A DNA stretch of 40,500 nt. Origin: an uncultured Ruminococcus sp. (GTDB lineage Bacteria; Bacillota; Clostridia; Oscillospirales; Acutalibacteraceae). The position numbers were made by a program, and so were the translations under genes. The stretch lies in the NCBI GenBank assembly GCA_902766885.1, contig CACXFS010000071.1:1-40500 (forward strand), read 5' to 3'. This document shows, piece by piece, positions 8,505 to 16,317 of this stretch; within the stretch, counting starts at the first letter, position 1; the number at the start of each line of letters is the position of its first letter. The notes under the pieces were generated by a model. The model saw only the letters and a list, made by a program, of their open reading frames with translations, did no database searches and was not told the DNA's origin.

Positions 8505-10253
8505 CTAATAAATATTGTCAAAGTCTCCGAAGAAAGGAATACTGTTGATTGCTTTTAAAATCATATCCACCGTCTGATTTAATTTAAGCGGATTAATCGG
8601 CGGCAAATCCTTTCTTGTAATTTCATCAGTACCGATAAGCTTTTTAATGCACGCCGCAAGAACACGTATATCATACTGAGCCTCGTACAGAGGTACAACA
8701 GGACGATCAAGATGCAGAAGTCCGTAGGACGCCATCATTGCAGTACGGATTGACGTTTCAACAGTAAACACAACGTCACCCGGAAGCTCAACATACTGAC
8801 CGATAAACGCAAGGTTTGTACAACCCTTTGGAATAACGCTCGGACGGTCTCCGAGTGCTCTGGGCATAAACTGAGAAGTTATGTAGGGCATCATACAGGT
8901 TGAAATGTAGCAATGCTTTAATGCTTCGTCCCTGATATCAAGAAGACCGAGATGATAGAGAAACTCTGTCAGAATTTCCTCTCCCGTACATTCGCCCGAC
9001 GGCTTGTTGATGTAATTTCCGTCTCTTTCACCGTAGAGAGTGTCAAGCCAAAACACCTGCTCGTTGTCAGGCTGGTCGGGATAATACTCGCCGTAAAGCA
9101 CAAAGGAGATATCCCAGTTTGAATCTATAATCGTTACTGCACCGCTTGTTGTGCCCTCTTCGCTCCTGATAATTCTGCGGATACGGCTTGTCAGCTCAGG
9201 ATAATCCCTTACGGTTACCATTGCGCTAACCCACTTTGTTTTGTCAATATCGGATGTAAATTTTTCGGGATGACCAAATTTTTCGTCACGCTTAGCAAGC
9301 CTTTCCCAAAGACTGAACAGACCTCTGTATTCCGTATCACGGTTAGTCTGAGCTACTGTATGATTGTCTCCCATTGAGCTGTTTTGAGTCATTGAGCCGA
9401 TTGTGACGATTGCAATTTCATTTTCGGAAACAGGGATAAACATCTCTTCACCGCTTTTCTTTGCGTGGATTCCGAGAACGGTATTATTGCTTTCGTCCAA
9501 ATCCAAATCATAAACCGTGCAGTCGTTTATTATCGTAACGCCCCTGTCAAGAAGCCACTTTTTTACAGGCTTTATGATAGAGTCGTATTCGTTGTGCTTT
9601 GTTTCAACTTGACCTCTCAGGTGGTCGATGCCCGGCAGATGCTGGACAAAACGAACCATATATCGTTTCATCTCAATAAGGCTGTGGTAGTGCTTGAAAG
9701 CAAGCATTGAATGAAAACAAAGCCACAGACTTGATTCATAAAGCTCCTGTGCAGTATCGCCGAAAAATTCATCAATTGTAACATCCTCAATTTTGCTCTC
9801 GGGAATTACCATCATTTCAATCATTTTTTCAGAGAGCTTTTTTGACATTGTCAAATCGCTTACCCTGTCGTAAATCTGTCCCTGATTGTGCAGTAAACGG
9901 CCATTTGAATAAATGCGGTGCTCGTTATTTGCGTCAACGGTTTCCTCCAGAACTGTGCGTCCGGGTGTGTCGATTGAGGGAATTTTGTTGCACAGGTACC
10001 ACAGGCATTCCATATTCGGTTCAAGCTCACGCTCGCCTCTGCAGACATAACCGTACTCGTTTCTTGCGGCGTCCATAGAGCCGCCGACTTCTTTCAGGCT
10101 TTCGTAGATTGTAATGTTCCTGCCGTCCATATAGCCGTCGTCAATCAGAAAAACTGCTGACGCAAGACCAGCAATACCGCCGCCTACGATATGAGCCTTT
10201 TTCGTTTCGATTCCTTCGGGTTTATGCGCCCTAATTCTGTCATAATTTTTCAT
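8505..10253 (-). CDS. ohyA: oleate hydratase family protein (paralogue 2)
   Basis: This is a second, 582-residue member of the FAD-dependent fatty-acid hydratase family, promoter-proximal in the operon. It keeps the FAD motif GGGIAGL at 24-30, EVGGSMD at about 55-61 and RGERELEPNMECLW at 72-85. It is collinear with the downstream paralogue over the whole length but clearly diverged, so this is an old duplication rather than a recent copy. AAAGGAGGT precedes the ATG. Known bacteria with two hydratases use them at different double-bond positions; that this pair does so is only a guess. A TetR gene is divergently transcribed upstream. Confidence 0.93.
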   Translation of the reverse strand: MKNYDRIRAHKPEGIETKKAHIVGGGIAGLASAVFLIDDGYMDGRNITIYESLKEVGGSMDAARNEYGYVCRGERELEPNMECLWYLCNKIPSIDTPGRTVLEETVDANNEHRIYSNGRLLHNQGQIYDRVSDLTMSKKLSEKMIEMMVIPESKIEDVTIDEFFGDTAQELYESSLWLCFHSMLAFKHYHSLIEMKRYMVRFVQHLPGIDHLRGQVETKHNEYDSIIKPVKKWLLDRGVTIINDCTVYDLDLDESNNTVLGIHAKKSGEEMFIPVSENEIAIVTIGSMTQNSSMGDNHTVAQTNRDTEYRGLFSLWERLAKRDEKFGHPEKFTSDIDKTKWVSAMVTVRDYPELTSRIRRIIRSEEGTTSGAVTIIDSNWDISFVLYGEYYPDQPDNEQVFWLDTLYGERDGNYINKPSGECTGEEILTEFLYHLGLLDIRDEALKHCYISTCMMPYITSQFMPRALGDRPSVIPKGCTNLAFIGQYVELPGDVVFTVETSIRTAMMASYGLLHLDRPVVPLYEAQYDIRVLAACIKKLIGTDEITRKDLPPINPLKLNQTVDMILKAINSIPFFGDFDNIY

Positions 10254-10289
10254 TACTATACCTCCTTTTAATAGTAATACTGATGATGT

Positions 10290-10317
10290 TACTTGACATC
10301 TGTTACGCTTACAAGTA
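10290..10317. promoter_or_regulatory. candidate TetR operator between hydratase and tetR genes
   Basis: TACTTG (10290-10295) and CAAGTA (10312-10317) form an inverted repeat, with an imperfect inner palindrome TGTTACGCTTACA (10301-10313). The repeat covers the -35/-10 region of the tetR promoter and the -10 of the hydratase promoter, so one bound dimer pair could control both. Palindrome and position are seen; binding is inferred. Confidence 0.45.
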
Positions 10318-10321
10318 TAAT
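10293..10321 (+). promoter_or_regulatory. consensus promoter for tetR
   Basis: Both hexamers are perfect: TTGACA (10293-10298) and TATAAT (10316-10321) with a 17-base spacer. The leader to the tetR ATG would be about 87 bases. Confidence 0.75.
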
Positions 10322-10341
10322 TATTTCAGGAAATTAGTCAA
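10314..10341 (-). promoter_or_regulatory. promoter of the oleate hydratase operon
   Basis: On the minus strand TTGACT (10341-10336) and TATACT (10319-10314) are 16 bases apart. The -10 overlaps the -10 of the divergent tetR promoter. Confidence 0.6.
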
Positions 10342-10414
10342 CAGAACAGAGTTTTATTTTAAAACGATAATTAACAAAATATATGAAAATGTTTCCTAAA
10401 ATGAGGGATTTTTT

Positions 10415-10981
10415 ATGGAAAAGGAACTTGATTTTCGCATTCAAAGGACGTATAAACTGCTTACAGACGCTTTGCTTGAGCTTCTGAAAGAAAAGGAATT
10501 TGACGACATTACTGTTTGTGAGCTTTGCGACAAAGCTATGATACGCAGAGCAACATTTTATAAGCACTTCGGCGATAAATATGAGCTTTTTGCATTTGTT
10601 ATCCGTGAGTTGCAAGACTCTTTCAAAGAAAAACAAACTCTCGTCTACGATGAAAAACGTCCTCAGACTTTTTATACTGCATTGCTTAACTGTACACTTG
10701 ACTTTGTTGACAGAAACCGCAGTATTGTTATGTCAATCTTTAAATGTTCGGGGGCAGGACAGCTGACTGATATTCTGCTTGAGGAAATAGAAAGTGACCT
10801 TTGCCGTCATTTCAGACAGGACGTTGCTAACGGAGCTATTTTACCCGGTAAGCCCGAGCTGATTGCATCAATGATTTCGGGTGCGCTGATTTATACAATC
10901 AAGCGTTGGGTATTGTACGAAATGGACGTGAAAAAAGAAGAAATGAACGCATTATGCCTTTCGCTTATGAAAGTGGTTTAA
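10415..10981 (+). CDS. TetR/AcrR family transcriptional regulator
   Basis: This is a 188-residue one-component regulator. The N-terminal DNA-binding domain shows the TetR pattern with the helix-turn-helix at about residues 27-52, including TVCELCDKAMIRRATFYKHF, where the FYKHF end is typical. The C-terminal ligand-binding part is not recognisable in detail. GAGGGA precedes the ATG. Its divergent position and overlapping promoters with two oleate hydratase genes suggest it represses them and itself, with a fatty acid or acyl-CoA as a plausible ligand; the ligand is inference only. Confidence 0.88.
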   Translation: MEKELDFRIQRTYKLLTDALLELLKEKEFDDITVCELCDKAMIRRATFYKHFGDKYELFAFVIRELQDSFKEKQTLVYDEKRPQTFYTALLNCTLDFVDRNRSIVMSIFKCSGAGQLTDILLEEIESDLCRHFRQDVANGAILPGKPELIASMISGALIYTIKRWVLYEMDVKKEEMNALCLSLMKVV

Positions 10982-11001
10982 CCGTAAATCGGAAAAATTA
11001 A

Positions 11002-11040
11002 AGGAGCCGGTTCAAACGTTTAGAATTTAAACCGGCTCCT
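11002..11040. terminator. bidirectional terminator
   Basis: A perfect 11-bp stem (11002-11012 with 11030-11040) with a 17-base loop lies between the convergent tetR and LCP genes, with T-rich tracts on both sides. Confidence 0.82.
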
Positions 11041-11059
11041 GATTTTATTGAATTTAAAA

Positions 11060-12349
11060 TTACTGAACGGGCGTATAGAACACGCTTAAAAACAGCTCGT
11101 AAAACTCACTCTCGTTTACATAGTATTCGGCATAGGTTTCACCCATTTTTGCTTCACCAGGAACGGTGCTCATCTCAACCGACATACCGTTGCTCATAAC
11201 TATTGACTCGGAAAGATACAAAACCCTTGATGGATTCAGGTTTGTGCAGGTATACGGAGATGATGCATTGAACAAATCAACAGGTGTTGTGATATTTTCT
11301 TTCGTTGCAGAAATTACCTTGTTCATAAATTGCGTTACATACACTTGCTGGCGCTGCATTCTCAAAGTATTTGCATCAGCGCTCTCGTGATTTCTTGAGC
11401 GCACGAATGACTCCGCAAGCTTACCTTCAAGGTGGTAATTCTGCCCTTTTACAAAGGTATCTATGGTTTCGGGAGATGTAACGTCAACTCCGCCTACGCT
11501 GTCGTTTACTGCTGCAATACCGTCAAGGTCAAGCGCAAGATACGTCTTAATCGGGATATTATAAAACAGCCTTTTTACCGAATTAACAGTATTTTCACAG
11601 CTTTTCTCCTTGCCGTCGCCGTATGCATAGGAAAGACAGATTTGCTGCGTTTCACTTCCCACGTAACCGCCGTTTGCAGAATAAACGGTAACGTCGGTCA
11701 TAGTATCACGAGAAATATTTATCATTGAAATTTTGCCTGTTTTGGTGTCAACAGCAATCAGTACAATTACGTCAGCCTGTCCACCCGTTCCAAGAACCTC
11801 TGTTTCTTCAAGCTCACGCTTGTCAACGCCCATAAATAGAATATTTGTGACGTTTTTATTATACTGATAAGTCTTTCCCTTATATACTACAAATTCACCG
11901 TCATTCTGGGTCTGAACACCCTGCGGTGCTGTGATAGTATAGGAGCCGTCAAGCAGCTCGCTGCTGCCTTTGAAAAATAGATATGTAATAGTTCCGACTG
12001 CAAGCAATATAAGAGAAAGAAAAACACAGCCTATGCTTATAAGTACCTTTTTTAGTTTTTTCTTCTTTTTTCGATGTTTTGACTTGCTGTGTCTGTTTCC
12101 GCTCTGTGAATATACAATACTTTCCCCGTTTGACTTGCTGTACGATTTTACTTTACGCTTTTTTGATTTATGCGGCTTAGTAAAAACATAGTCGCTAATG
12201 TCATCTTCTATTGTTTTTTCATCGTTTCTTACAGGCCGTCTTTTCCCTTCGAGCCTGATGCACTCGTCTTTTTCAACCGTGTTTTTATCTTCTTTTCCGT
12301 TTTTATCTAAAAACTCATTAATATTTTCATCATTTTGTTTGTTCGTCAT
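11060..12349 (-). CDS. LytR-CpsA-Psr (LCP) family wall-polymer ligase
   Basis: LCP proteins transfer undecaprenyl-linked glycopolymers such as teichoic acids or capsule to peptidoglycan on the outer face of the membrane. This 429-residue protein has a long, very basic cytosolic tail (residues 1-101), one membrane segment at about 102-126, and the LCP domain from about 168, with NILFMGVDKRE, VIVLIAVDTKTG, ISRDT and a later FVRSRNHESADANTLRMQRQ-type block carrying the arginines that bind pyrophosphate. The ATG is preceded by AGGGGGT and overlaps the end of the sortase gene by 20 bases, so the two are coupled. Confidence 0.93.
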   Translation of the reverse strand: MTNKQNDENINEFLDKNGKEDKNTVEKDECIRLEGKRRPVRNDEKTIEDDISDYVFTKPHKSKKRKVKSYSKSNGESIVYSQSGNRHSKSKHRKKKKKLKKVLISIGCVFLSLILLAVGTITYLFFKGSSELLDGSYTITAPQGVQTQNDGEFVVYKGKTYQYNKNVTNILFMGVDKRELEETEVLGTGGQADVIVLIAVDTKTGKISMINISRDTMTDVTVYSANGGYVGSETQQICLSYAYGDGKEKSCENTVNSVKRLFYNIPIKTYLALDLDGIAAVNDSVGGVDVTSPETIDTFVKGQNYHLEGKLAESFVRSRNHESADANTLRMQRQQVYVTQFMNKVISATKENITTPVDLFNASSPYTCTNLNPSRVLYLSESIVMSNGMSVEMSTVPGEAKMGETYAEYYVNESEFYELFLSVFYTPVQ

Positions 12350-13130
12350 TAATCAGTACCCCCTGGACAAGATAACGTCCTTCGCCGCTGTTAAGGCACG
12401 TGCTGAGCACAACAATATTATCGTCAATATCAAGATTAACCCCTTCTCTTGTATTGCTGCTGACCGAACGGGGATTTGAAATCATATCAAGGTAATCTTT
12501 AAAAACCTTGTCATCAGAAAAATCAAACGAGTTCATTATGTGCCTGTCATCATACACAAAGGCAGATACAACCTCATAAGTCAGCTTGCGGCTTTCGGTG
12601 TAAATATAGAAATTTTTATTTTTATCAAAAAAGTCTTTGTCCTTGAATTTATGCAGATTAGCAAACATAGAACCGTCAGCCATATTATGACCGTAAAGCA
12701 CAGTTACTCTGTCATTAAAATCCCTTGAGTTGCAAAACTGTGAATAAATCGCACCTGCATAACTGTAGTTCTTGTAAATATCGTGGTCAAGGTAAAAGTT
12801 GTCATCCGTTGAGTGGCGGCAAACAGGATAGTTTATATTCGTATCGGGAATATAAATCCACGCATAAATGTCGGGATTCTGCTTTATAAGCGAGTCAAAA
12901 TCTACGGGATTTTCCGCCTTTTTTACGTTGATTTCGCTAGGAGCAGTTATCTCCGTACTACTCTGACTTTCCGACAATTCACCTGCATAGGAGCTTGCAA
13001 TATTGTTATATTCATTTCTGTTTTCGCTGTTGAGCACGCCTTTGATTACAACATAAGCACACGCACACAAAAAAACAATTGCAAACAGCACGATTATTGA
13101 AATTAAAACAACATTCTTTTTCCTTTTCAT
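12330..13130 (-). CDS. srtB: class B sortase
   Basis: Sortases cleave a sorting signal and link the protein to peptidoglycan. From ATG 13130 the protein has 266 residues: a basic N-terminus, a membrane anchor at about residues 6-28, and the sortase domain with catalytic His148 in LYGHNM, Cys245 in LSTCLN and Arg252 in GRYLVQ. The AWIYIPDTNINYPV start and the long segment between His and Cys fit class B. A TTG further upstream (13211) has no ribosome-binding site, while GGTGA lies seven bases before ATG 13130. The gene overlaps the LCP gene, and a protein with an SPQTG signal is encoded just upstream. Confidence 0.92.
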   Translation of the reverse strand: MKRKKNVVLISIIVLFAIVFLCACAYVVIKGVLNSENRNEYNNIASSYAGELSESQSSTEITAPSEINVKKAENPVDFDSLIKQNPDIYAWIYIPDTNINYPVCRHSTDDNFYLDHDIYKNYSYAGAIYSQFCNSRDFNDRVTVLYGHNMADGSMFANLHKFKDKDFFDKNKNFYIYTESRKLTYEVVSAFVYDDRHIMNSFDFSDDKVFKDYLDMISNPRSVSSNTREGVNLDIDDNIVVLSTCLNSGEGRYLVQGVLINDEQTK

Positions 13131-13236
13131 TAAACTATCACCCGACAGCTCATACGAAACCGGTGTGCCGCCGTTTATCCGATGAGCATTATACCTGAAC
13201 CTTATAAACAAATTTATAACGCATTTTATTGAAAAT

Positions 13237-13265
13237 ATTTTATCATTTTTTTAATATATTGTCAA
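13237..13265 (-). promoter_or_regulatory. promoter of the sortase-LCP pair
   Basis: On the minus strand a perfect TTGACA (13265-13260) and TAAAAT (13242-13237) are 17 bases apart, about 100 bases upstream of the sortase start. Confidence 0.7.
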
Positions 13266-13364
13266 TAATTTGATAATACAATTAAAAAATACACCTTTTT
13301 TATGTTCGTTTTATGTGGATAGTAATAACAGACTTTATGCCTGTTCATTATTAAGCAATTTTGA

Positions 13365-13396
13365 AAAGTAAAAAAGCCCCCGCAACTGCGGGGGCT
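13365..13396 (-). terminator. terminator after the SPQTG surface protein
   Basis: On the minus strand a perfect 9-bp GC-rich stem (13396-13388 with 13383-13375) with a four-base loop is followed by a run of T. It ends the surface-protein transcript, so sortase expression needs its own promoter. Confidence 0.92.
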
Positions 13397-13414
13397 GAAA
13401 AATAAACAAATAAA

Positions 13415-13936
13415 TTATTTGCTCTTGTTTGTTCTGACGAGCATTACAACAGCAGCACCGCAAGCAGCAACTGAAAGCATAATTACTGCATAGGGCAGTA
13501 CGTCGTTTGTTCCTGTCTGTGGTGAAGTTTTGTTGACATCTCTGTTTACTGTACCTGTTTCAACTGTAGAAGAACCTGACTTCTTATAGTAAGGTGTTAC
13601 AGTAATGTCACCTGTAATGATAAGGTCCATCTCGGAATCTGTTAACTTATCGTTAGTTATGTAAGGACCGTCAATTTCCCAGTGGTCAAATGTATAACCT
13701 GGGTTTGGCTTTGGAATAATGTGAACGTGCTGTTCGCCGTTTTCATCAATATCGGTTGTAAATTCGTAGCTGCCGTCGCCGCCTTCTGACGGGATAACGT
13801 CAACTTCATACTTAAAAGTAGTTGCGGGTGCAGTAGTAGCCACGGGGCTTACTACAGAATCTTCAGCCGCAAATGCAGGAACTGTAGCAAATGCAACCAT
13901 TAAAACTGCAAATAAAACAGAAACAATCTTTTTCAT
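13415..13936 (-). CDS. small secreted surface protein with SPQTG sortase signal
   Basis: This 173-residue protein has a signal peptide (1-23, ending PAFA), a short exported region with PGYTFDHWEIDG at about 79-90, which resembles InlB B-repeat/Listeria-Bacteroides-type repeats, then a Ser/Thr-rich linker and a sorting signal: SPQTG at 138-142, a hydrophobic segment at about 147-167 and a basic tail. SPxTG is the motif class used by class B sortases of Clostridioides difficile, and a class B sortase gene lies next door. The ribosome-binding site TAGGAGGAG is strong. Its function beyond being a wall-anchored protein is unknown. Confidence 0.88.
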   Translation of the reverse strand: MKKIVSVLFAVLMVAFATVPAFAAEDSVVSPVATTAPATTFKYEVDVIPSEGGDGSYEFTTDIDENGEQHVHIIPKPNPGYTFDHWEIDGPYITNDKLTDSEMDLIITGDITVTPYYKKSGSSTVETGTVNRDVNKTSPQTGTNDVLPYAVIMLSVAACGAAVVMLVRTNKSK

Positions 13937-14010
13937 TTATATCTCCTCCTATTAATAAACCTCTTGATAGTACCTAAAAACAACATATTACTATTTCTAA
14001 AATCAAATCA

Positions 14011-14039
14011 ATTATATCACATAATTTTTGTTGTGTAAA
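14011..14039 (-). promoter_or_regulatory. promoter of the SPQTG surface protein gene
   Basis: On the minus strand TTTACA (14039-14034) and a perfect TATAAT (14016-14011) are 17 bases apart. The leader would be about 70 bases. Confidence 0.7.
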
Positions 14040-14134
14040 TAGCGAAATCGAAGAAACTTGGTTTAATATTATACAAATTTTCACGTGTTTTCTTGTTAAT
14101 ATGACAAATTACTTTACAAATCGGGCCGTTTCTA

Positions 14135-14163
14135 TTGCATAAACAGGGACGTAATTGTATAAT
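14135..14163 (+). promoter_or_regulatory. nadA promoter
   Basis: TTGCAT (14135-14140) and TATAAT (14158-14163) are 17 bases apart, about 40 bases upstream of nadA. No clear NAD-repressor operator was recognised. Confidence 0.7.
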
Positions 14164-14204
14164 AGATTTAATAATGTAACATTTTCTTTGAAAGGATTTT
14201 TTAT

Positions 14205-15119
14205 ATGAATATCGCTCAGCTTCAGCAGAAAATAAACGAACTCAAAAAGGAAAAGGACGTGTGTATTCTCGCACACAGCTATCAGGCTCACGAAATTCTT
14301 GAAATTGCCGATTTTACGGGCGACAGCTACAAGTTAAGCGTTGACGCAAGCAAGGTGGAAAATAAAAATATTCTTATGTGCGGAGTTCGCTTTATGGCTG
14401 AAACCTGCAAGATTCTTTCACCCGAAAAAACAGTTTATCTTGCTCAGCCGACAGCAGGCTGCAGTATGGCCGACCAGATGGACAGGCAGCTTATCTCTCA
14501 GGTAAAGGAAATGTACCCCGATTACGCTGTTGTTGCCTATATCAACACAACGGCTGACCTTAAGACAATCTGCGACGTATGCGTAACAAGCTCGTCTGCC
14601 GTTAAAATTGTTAATAATATGCCCGAAAAGGACATTCTTTTTATCCCCGACTGCAACCTTGGCTACTATGTTGCAAAGCAGTGTCCCGATAAAAATATCA
14701 AGCTTTTAAACGGAGGTTGTCCGATTCATGCCTGCGTAAATACCGATGACGTTAAGAAAGCAAAGGCTATGTACCCGAACGCAGAGTTCCTTGTTCACCC
14801 CGAATGTACGCCCGAAGTCGTTGCAATGGCTGATTATGTCGGCTCAACATCGGGAATAATGAACTATGCGGTGAATTCAGACAAGACAGACTTTATCATC
14901 GGTACGGAAATCAGCATTGCGGAGCATTTGCAGTATATGTGCCCCGACAAGAATTTCTACATTCTCACTCAGAAGCTCATCTGCCCGAATATGAAGGCAA
15001 CTACGCTTGTTGACGTTTACAACTGCCTTGCAGGAAAGGGCGGCGAGGAGATTACTCTTGACGACAAGACAATAACAGACGCTAAAAAATGTATTGACGA
15101 AATGATTAGGCTCGGTTGA
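14205..15119 (+). CDS. nadA: quinolinate synthase
   Basis: NadA condenses iminoaspartate with dihydroxyacetone phosphate to quinolinate in de novo NAD synthesis, using a [4Fe-4S] cluster. The 304-residue length is normal. The three cluster cysteines are visible in LMCGVRFMAE (about residue 64), NGGCPIHAC (about 170) and LICPNMKATTL (about 263). AHSYQ near the N-terminus and HPECTPEVV are further family marks. nadB and nadC are not adjacent, so the rest of the pathway must be elsewhere or absent. mnmA follows nine bases later on the same strand and is probably co-transcribed. Confidence 0.95.
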   Translation: MNIAQLQQKINELKKEKDVCILAHSYQAHEILEIADFTGDSYKLSVDASKVENKNILMCGVRFMAETCKILSPEKTVYLAQPTAGCSMADQMDRQLISQVKEMYPDYAVVAYINTTADLKTICDVCVTSSSAVKIVNNMPEKDILFIPDCNLGYYVAKQCPDKNIKLLNGGCPIHACVNTDDVKKAKAMYPNAEFLVHPECTPEVVAMADYVGSTSGIMNYAVNSDKTDFIIGTEISIAEHLQYMCPDKNFYILTQKLICPNMKATTLVDVYNCLAGKGGEEITLDDKTITDAKKCIDEMIRLG

Positions 15120-15128
15120 TGATATAAT

Positions 15129-16220
15129 ATGGCAAAAAAGGCATTAATTGCGATGAGCGGCGGAGTTGACAGCTCGGTCGCCGCTTATCTTATAAAGGAA
15201 CAGGGATTTGAGGCAACGGGAATTACGCTCAAGCTTTTCGACAACGAGGACATCGGTGAAAAGAAGGAAAAGACCTGTTGTTCGCTCGACGATATTGACG
15301 ACGCAAGAAACGTGTGCTACAAGCTCGGCATCCCCTACTATGTTTACAACTTCAAGGACAGCTTTAAGGAAAACGTGATTTCACGCTTTATCAGCGCATA
15401 TGAAAACGGAACAACACCAAATCCGTGCATTGACTGCAACAGGTACATTAAATTTGAAAAGCTGATGCGCAGAGCCGAGGAGCTTGAATTCGATTATGTG
15501 GTTACGGGACATTATGCTGTGATTGAATACAACGCCGAAACGGGACGTTATCTGCTTAAAAAATCGGCTGATTCTTCAAAGGACCAAAGCTATGTGCTCT
15601 ATTCACTGACTCAGAAACAGCTTGCAAAAACGCTTTTTCCTCTCGGAAATATGACAAAAGAACAGACTCGTGAAATTGCAGAAAAACTCGGTCTTATCAA
15701 CGCTCATAAGCACGACAGTCAGGACATCTGCTTTGTTCCCGACGGCGACTATGCAAAATTTATTGAGCAGTACACGGGCAGAACCTATCCTCACGGAAAC
15801 TTCGTTGACGAAAGCGGAAAGGTGCTGGGCGAGCACAAGGGAATTATCCGCTATACGGTAGGTCAGCGAAAAGGACTTGGACTTGCTCTCCCCCATCCGA
15901 TGTACGTTAAGAAAAAGGATCTCGGCAAAAACGAGGTAATCTTATGCGAAAACAGCGGACTTTTCTCACGTGAGCTTTACGCAACCGACATCAACCTTAT
16001 TACCTGCGATAAAATTGACAAGCCGATAAAGGTCAAGGCAAGAGTAAGGTACAATCAGAGCGAGCAAAGCGCTGTTGTCGAGCAGATTGACGATAACACC
16101 CTGCACATTGTGTTTGACGAGCCGCAGAGAGCAATTTCCTACGGTCAGGCAGTTGTGCTTTACGACGGCGACTACGTTGTCGGCGGCGGCACGATTTGCC
16201 GCACACCTGAAAAAAATTAA
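15129..16220 (+). CDS. mnmA: tRNA-specific 2-thiouridylase
   Basis: MnmA makes the 2-thio group of the wobble uridine in tRNA-Lys, -Glu and -Gln, taking sulfur from a persulfide relay. The 363-residue protein has the PP-loop SGGVDSS at 9-15, NPCIDCNRYIKF with the first catalytic cysteine, VTGHYA, and DSQDICFV with the second catalytic cysteine, followed by the C-terminal barrel domain (TVGQRKGLG). The ATG has only a weak ribosome-binding site near the nadA stop, so it may rely on coupling with nadA. The family call is secure. Confidence 0.95.
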   Translation: MAKKALIAMSGGVDSSVAAYLIKEQGFEATGITLKLFDNEDIGEKKEKTCCSLDDIDDARNVCYKLGIPYYVYNFKDSFKENVISRFISAYENGTTPNPCIDCNRYIKFEKLMRRAEELEFDYVVTGHYAVIEYNAETGRYLLKKSADSSKDQSYVLYSLTQKQLAKTLFPLGNMTKEQTREIAEKLGLINAHKHDSQDICFVPDGDYAKFIEQYTGRTYPHGNFVDESGKVLGEHKGIIRYTVGQRKGLGLALPHPMYVKKKDLGKNEVILCENSGLFSRELYATDINLITCDKIDKPIKVKARVRYNQSEQSAVVEQIDDNTLHIVFDEPQRAISYGQAVVLYDGDYVVGGGTICRTPEKN

Positions 16221-16267
16221 TTTAATTATGCTTTAAAATTTTATGAAAGATCTATCTTGATAAAAAA

Positions 16268-16300
16268 CAGACGGTGTACCTTAAATTGATACACCGTCTG
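16268..16300. terminator. bidirectional terminator
   Basis: A perfect 11-bp stem (16268-16278 with 16290-16300) is followed by ATTTTTATT on the plus strand and by TTTTTTATC on the minus strand. It separates the convergent mnmA and dapL genes. Confidence 0.88.
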
Positions 16301-16317
16301 ATTTTTATTGCTGTTAA

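Noticed and set aside
13131..13211. Longer sortase N-terminus from TTG 13211
   Set aside because: No ribosome-binding site precedes it, and the added residues would place a polar stretch before the membrane anchor; ATG 13130 has GGTGA at good distance.
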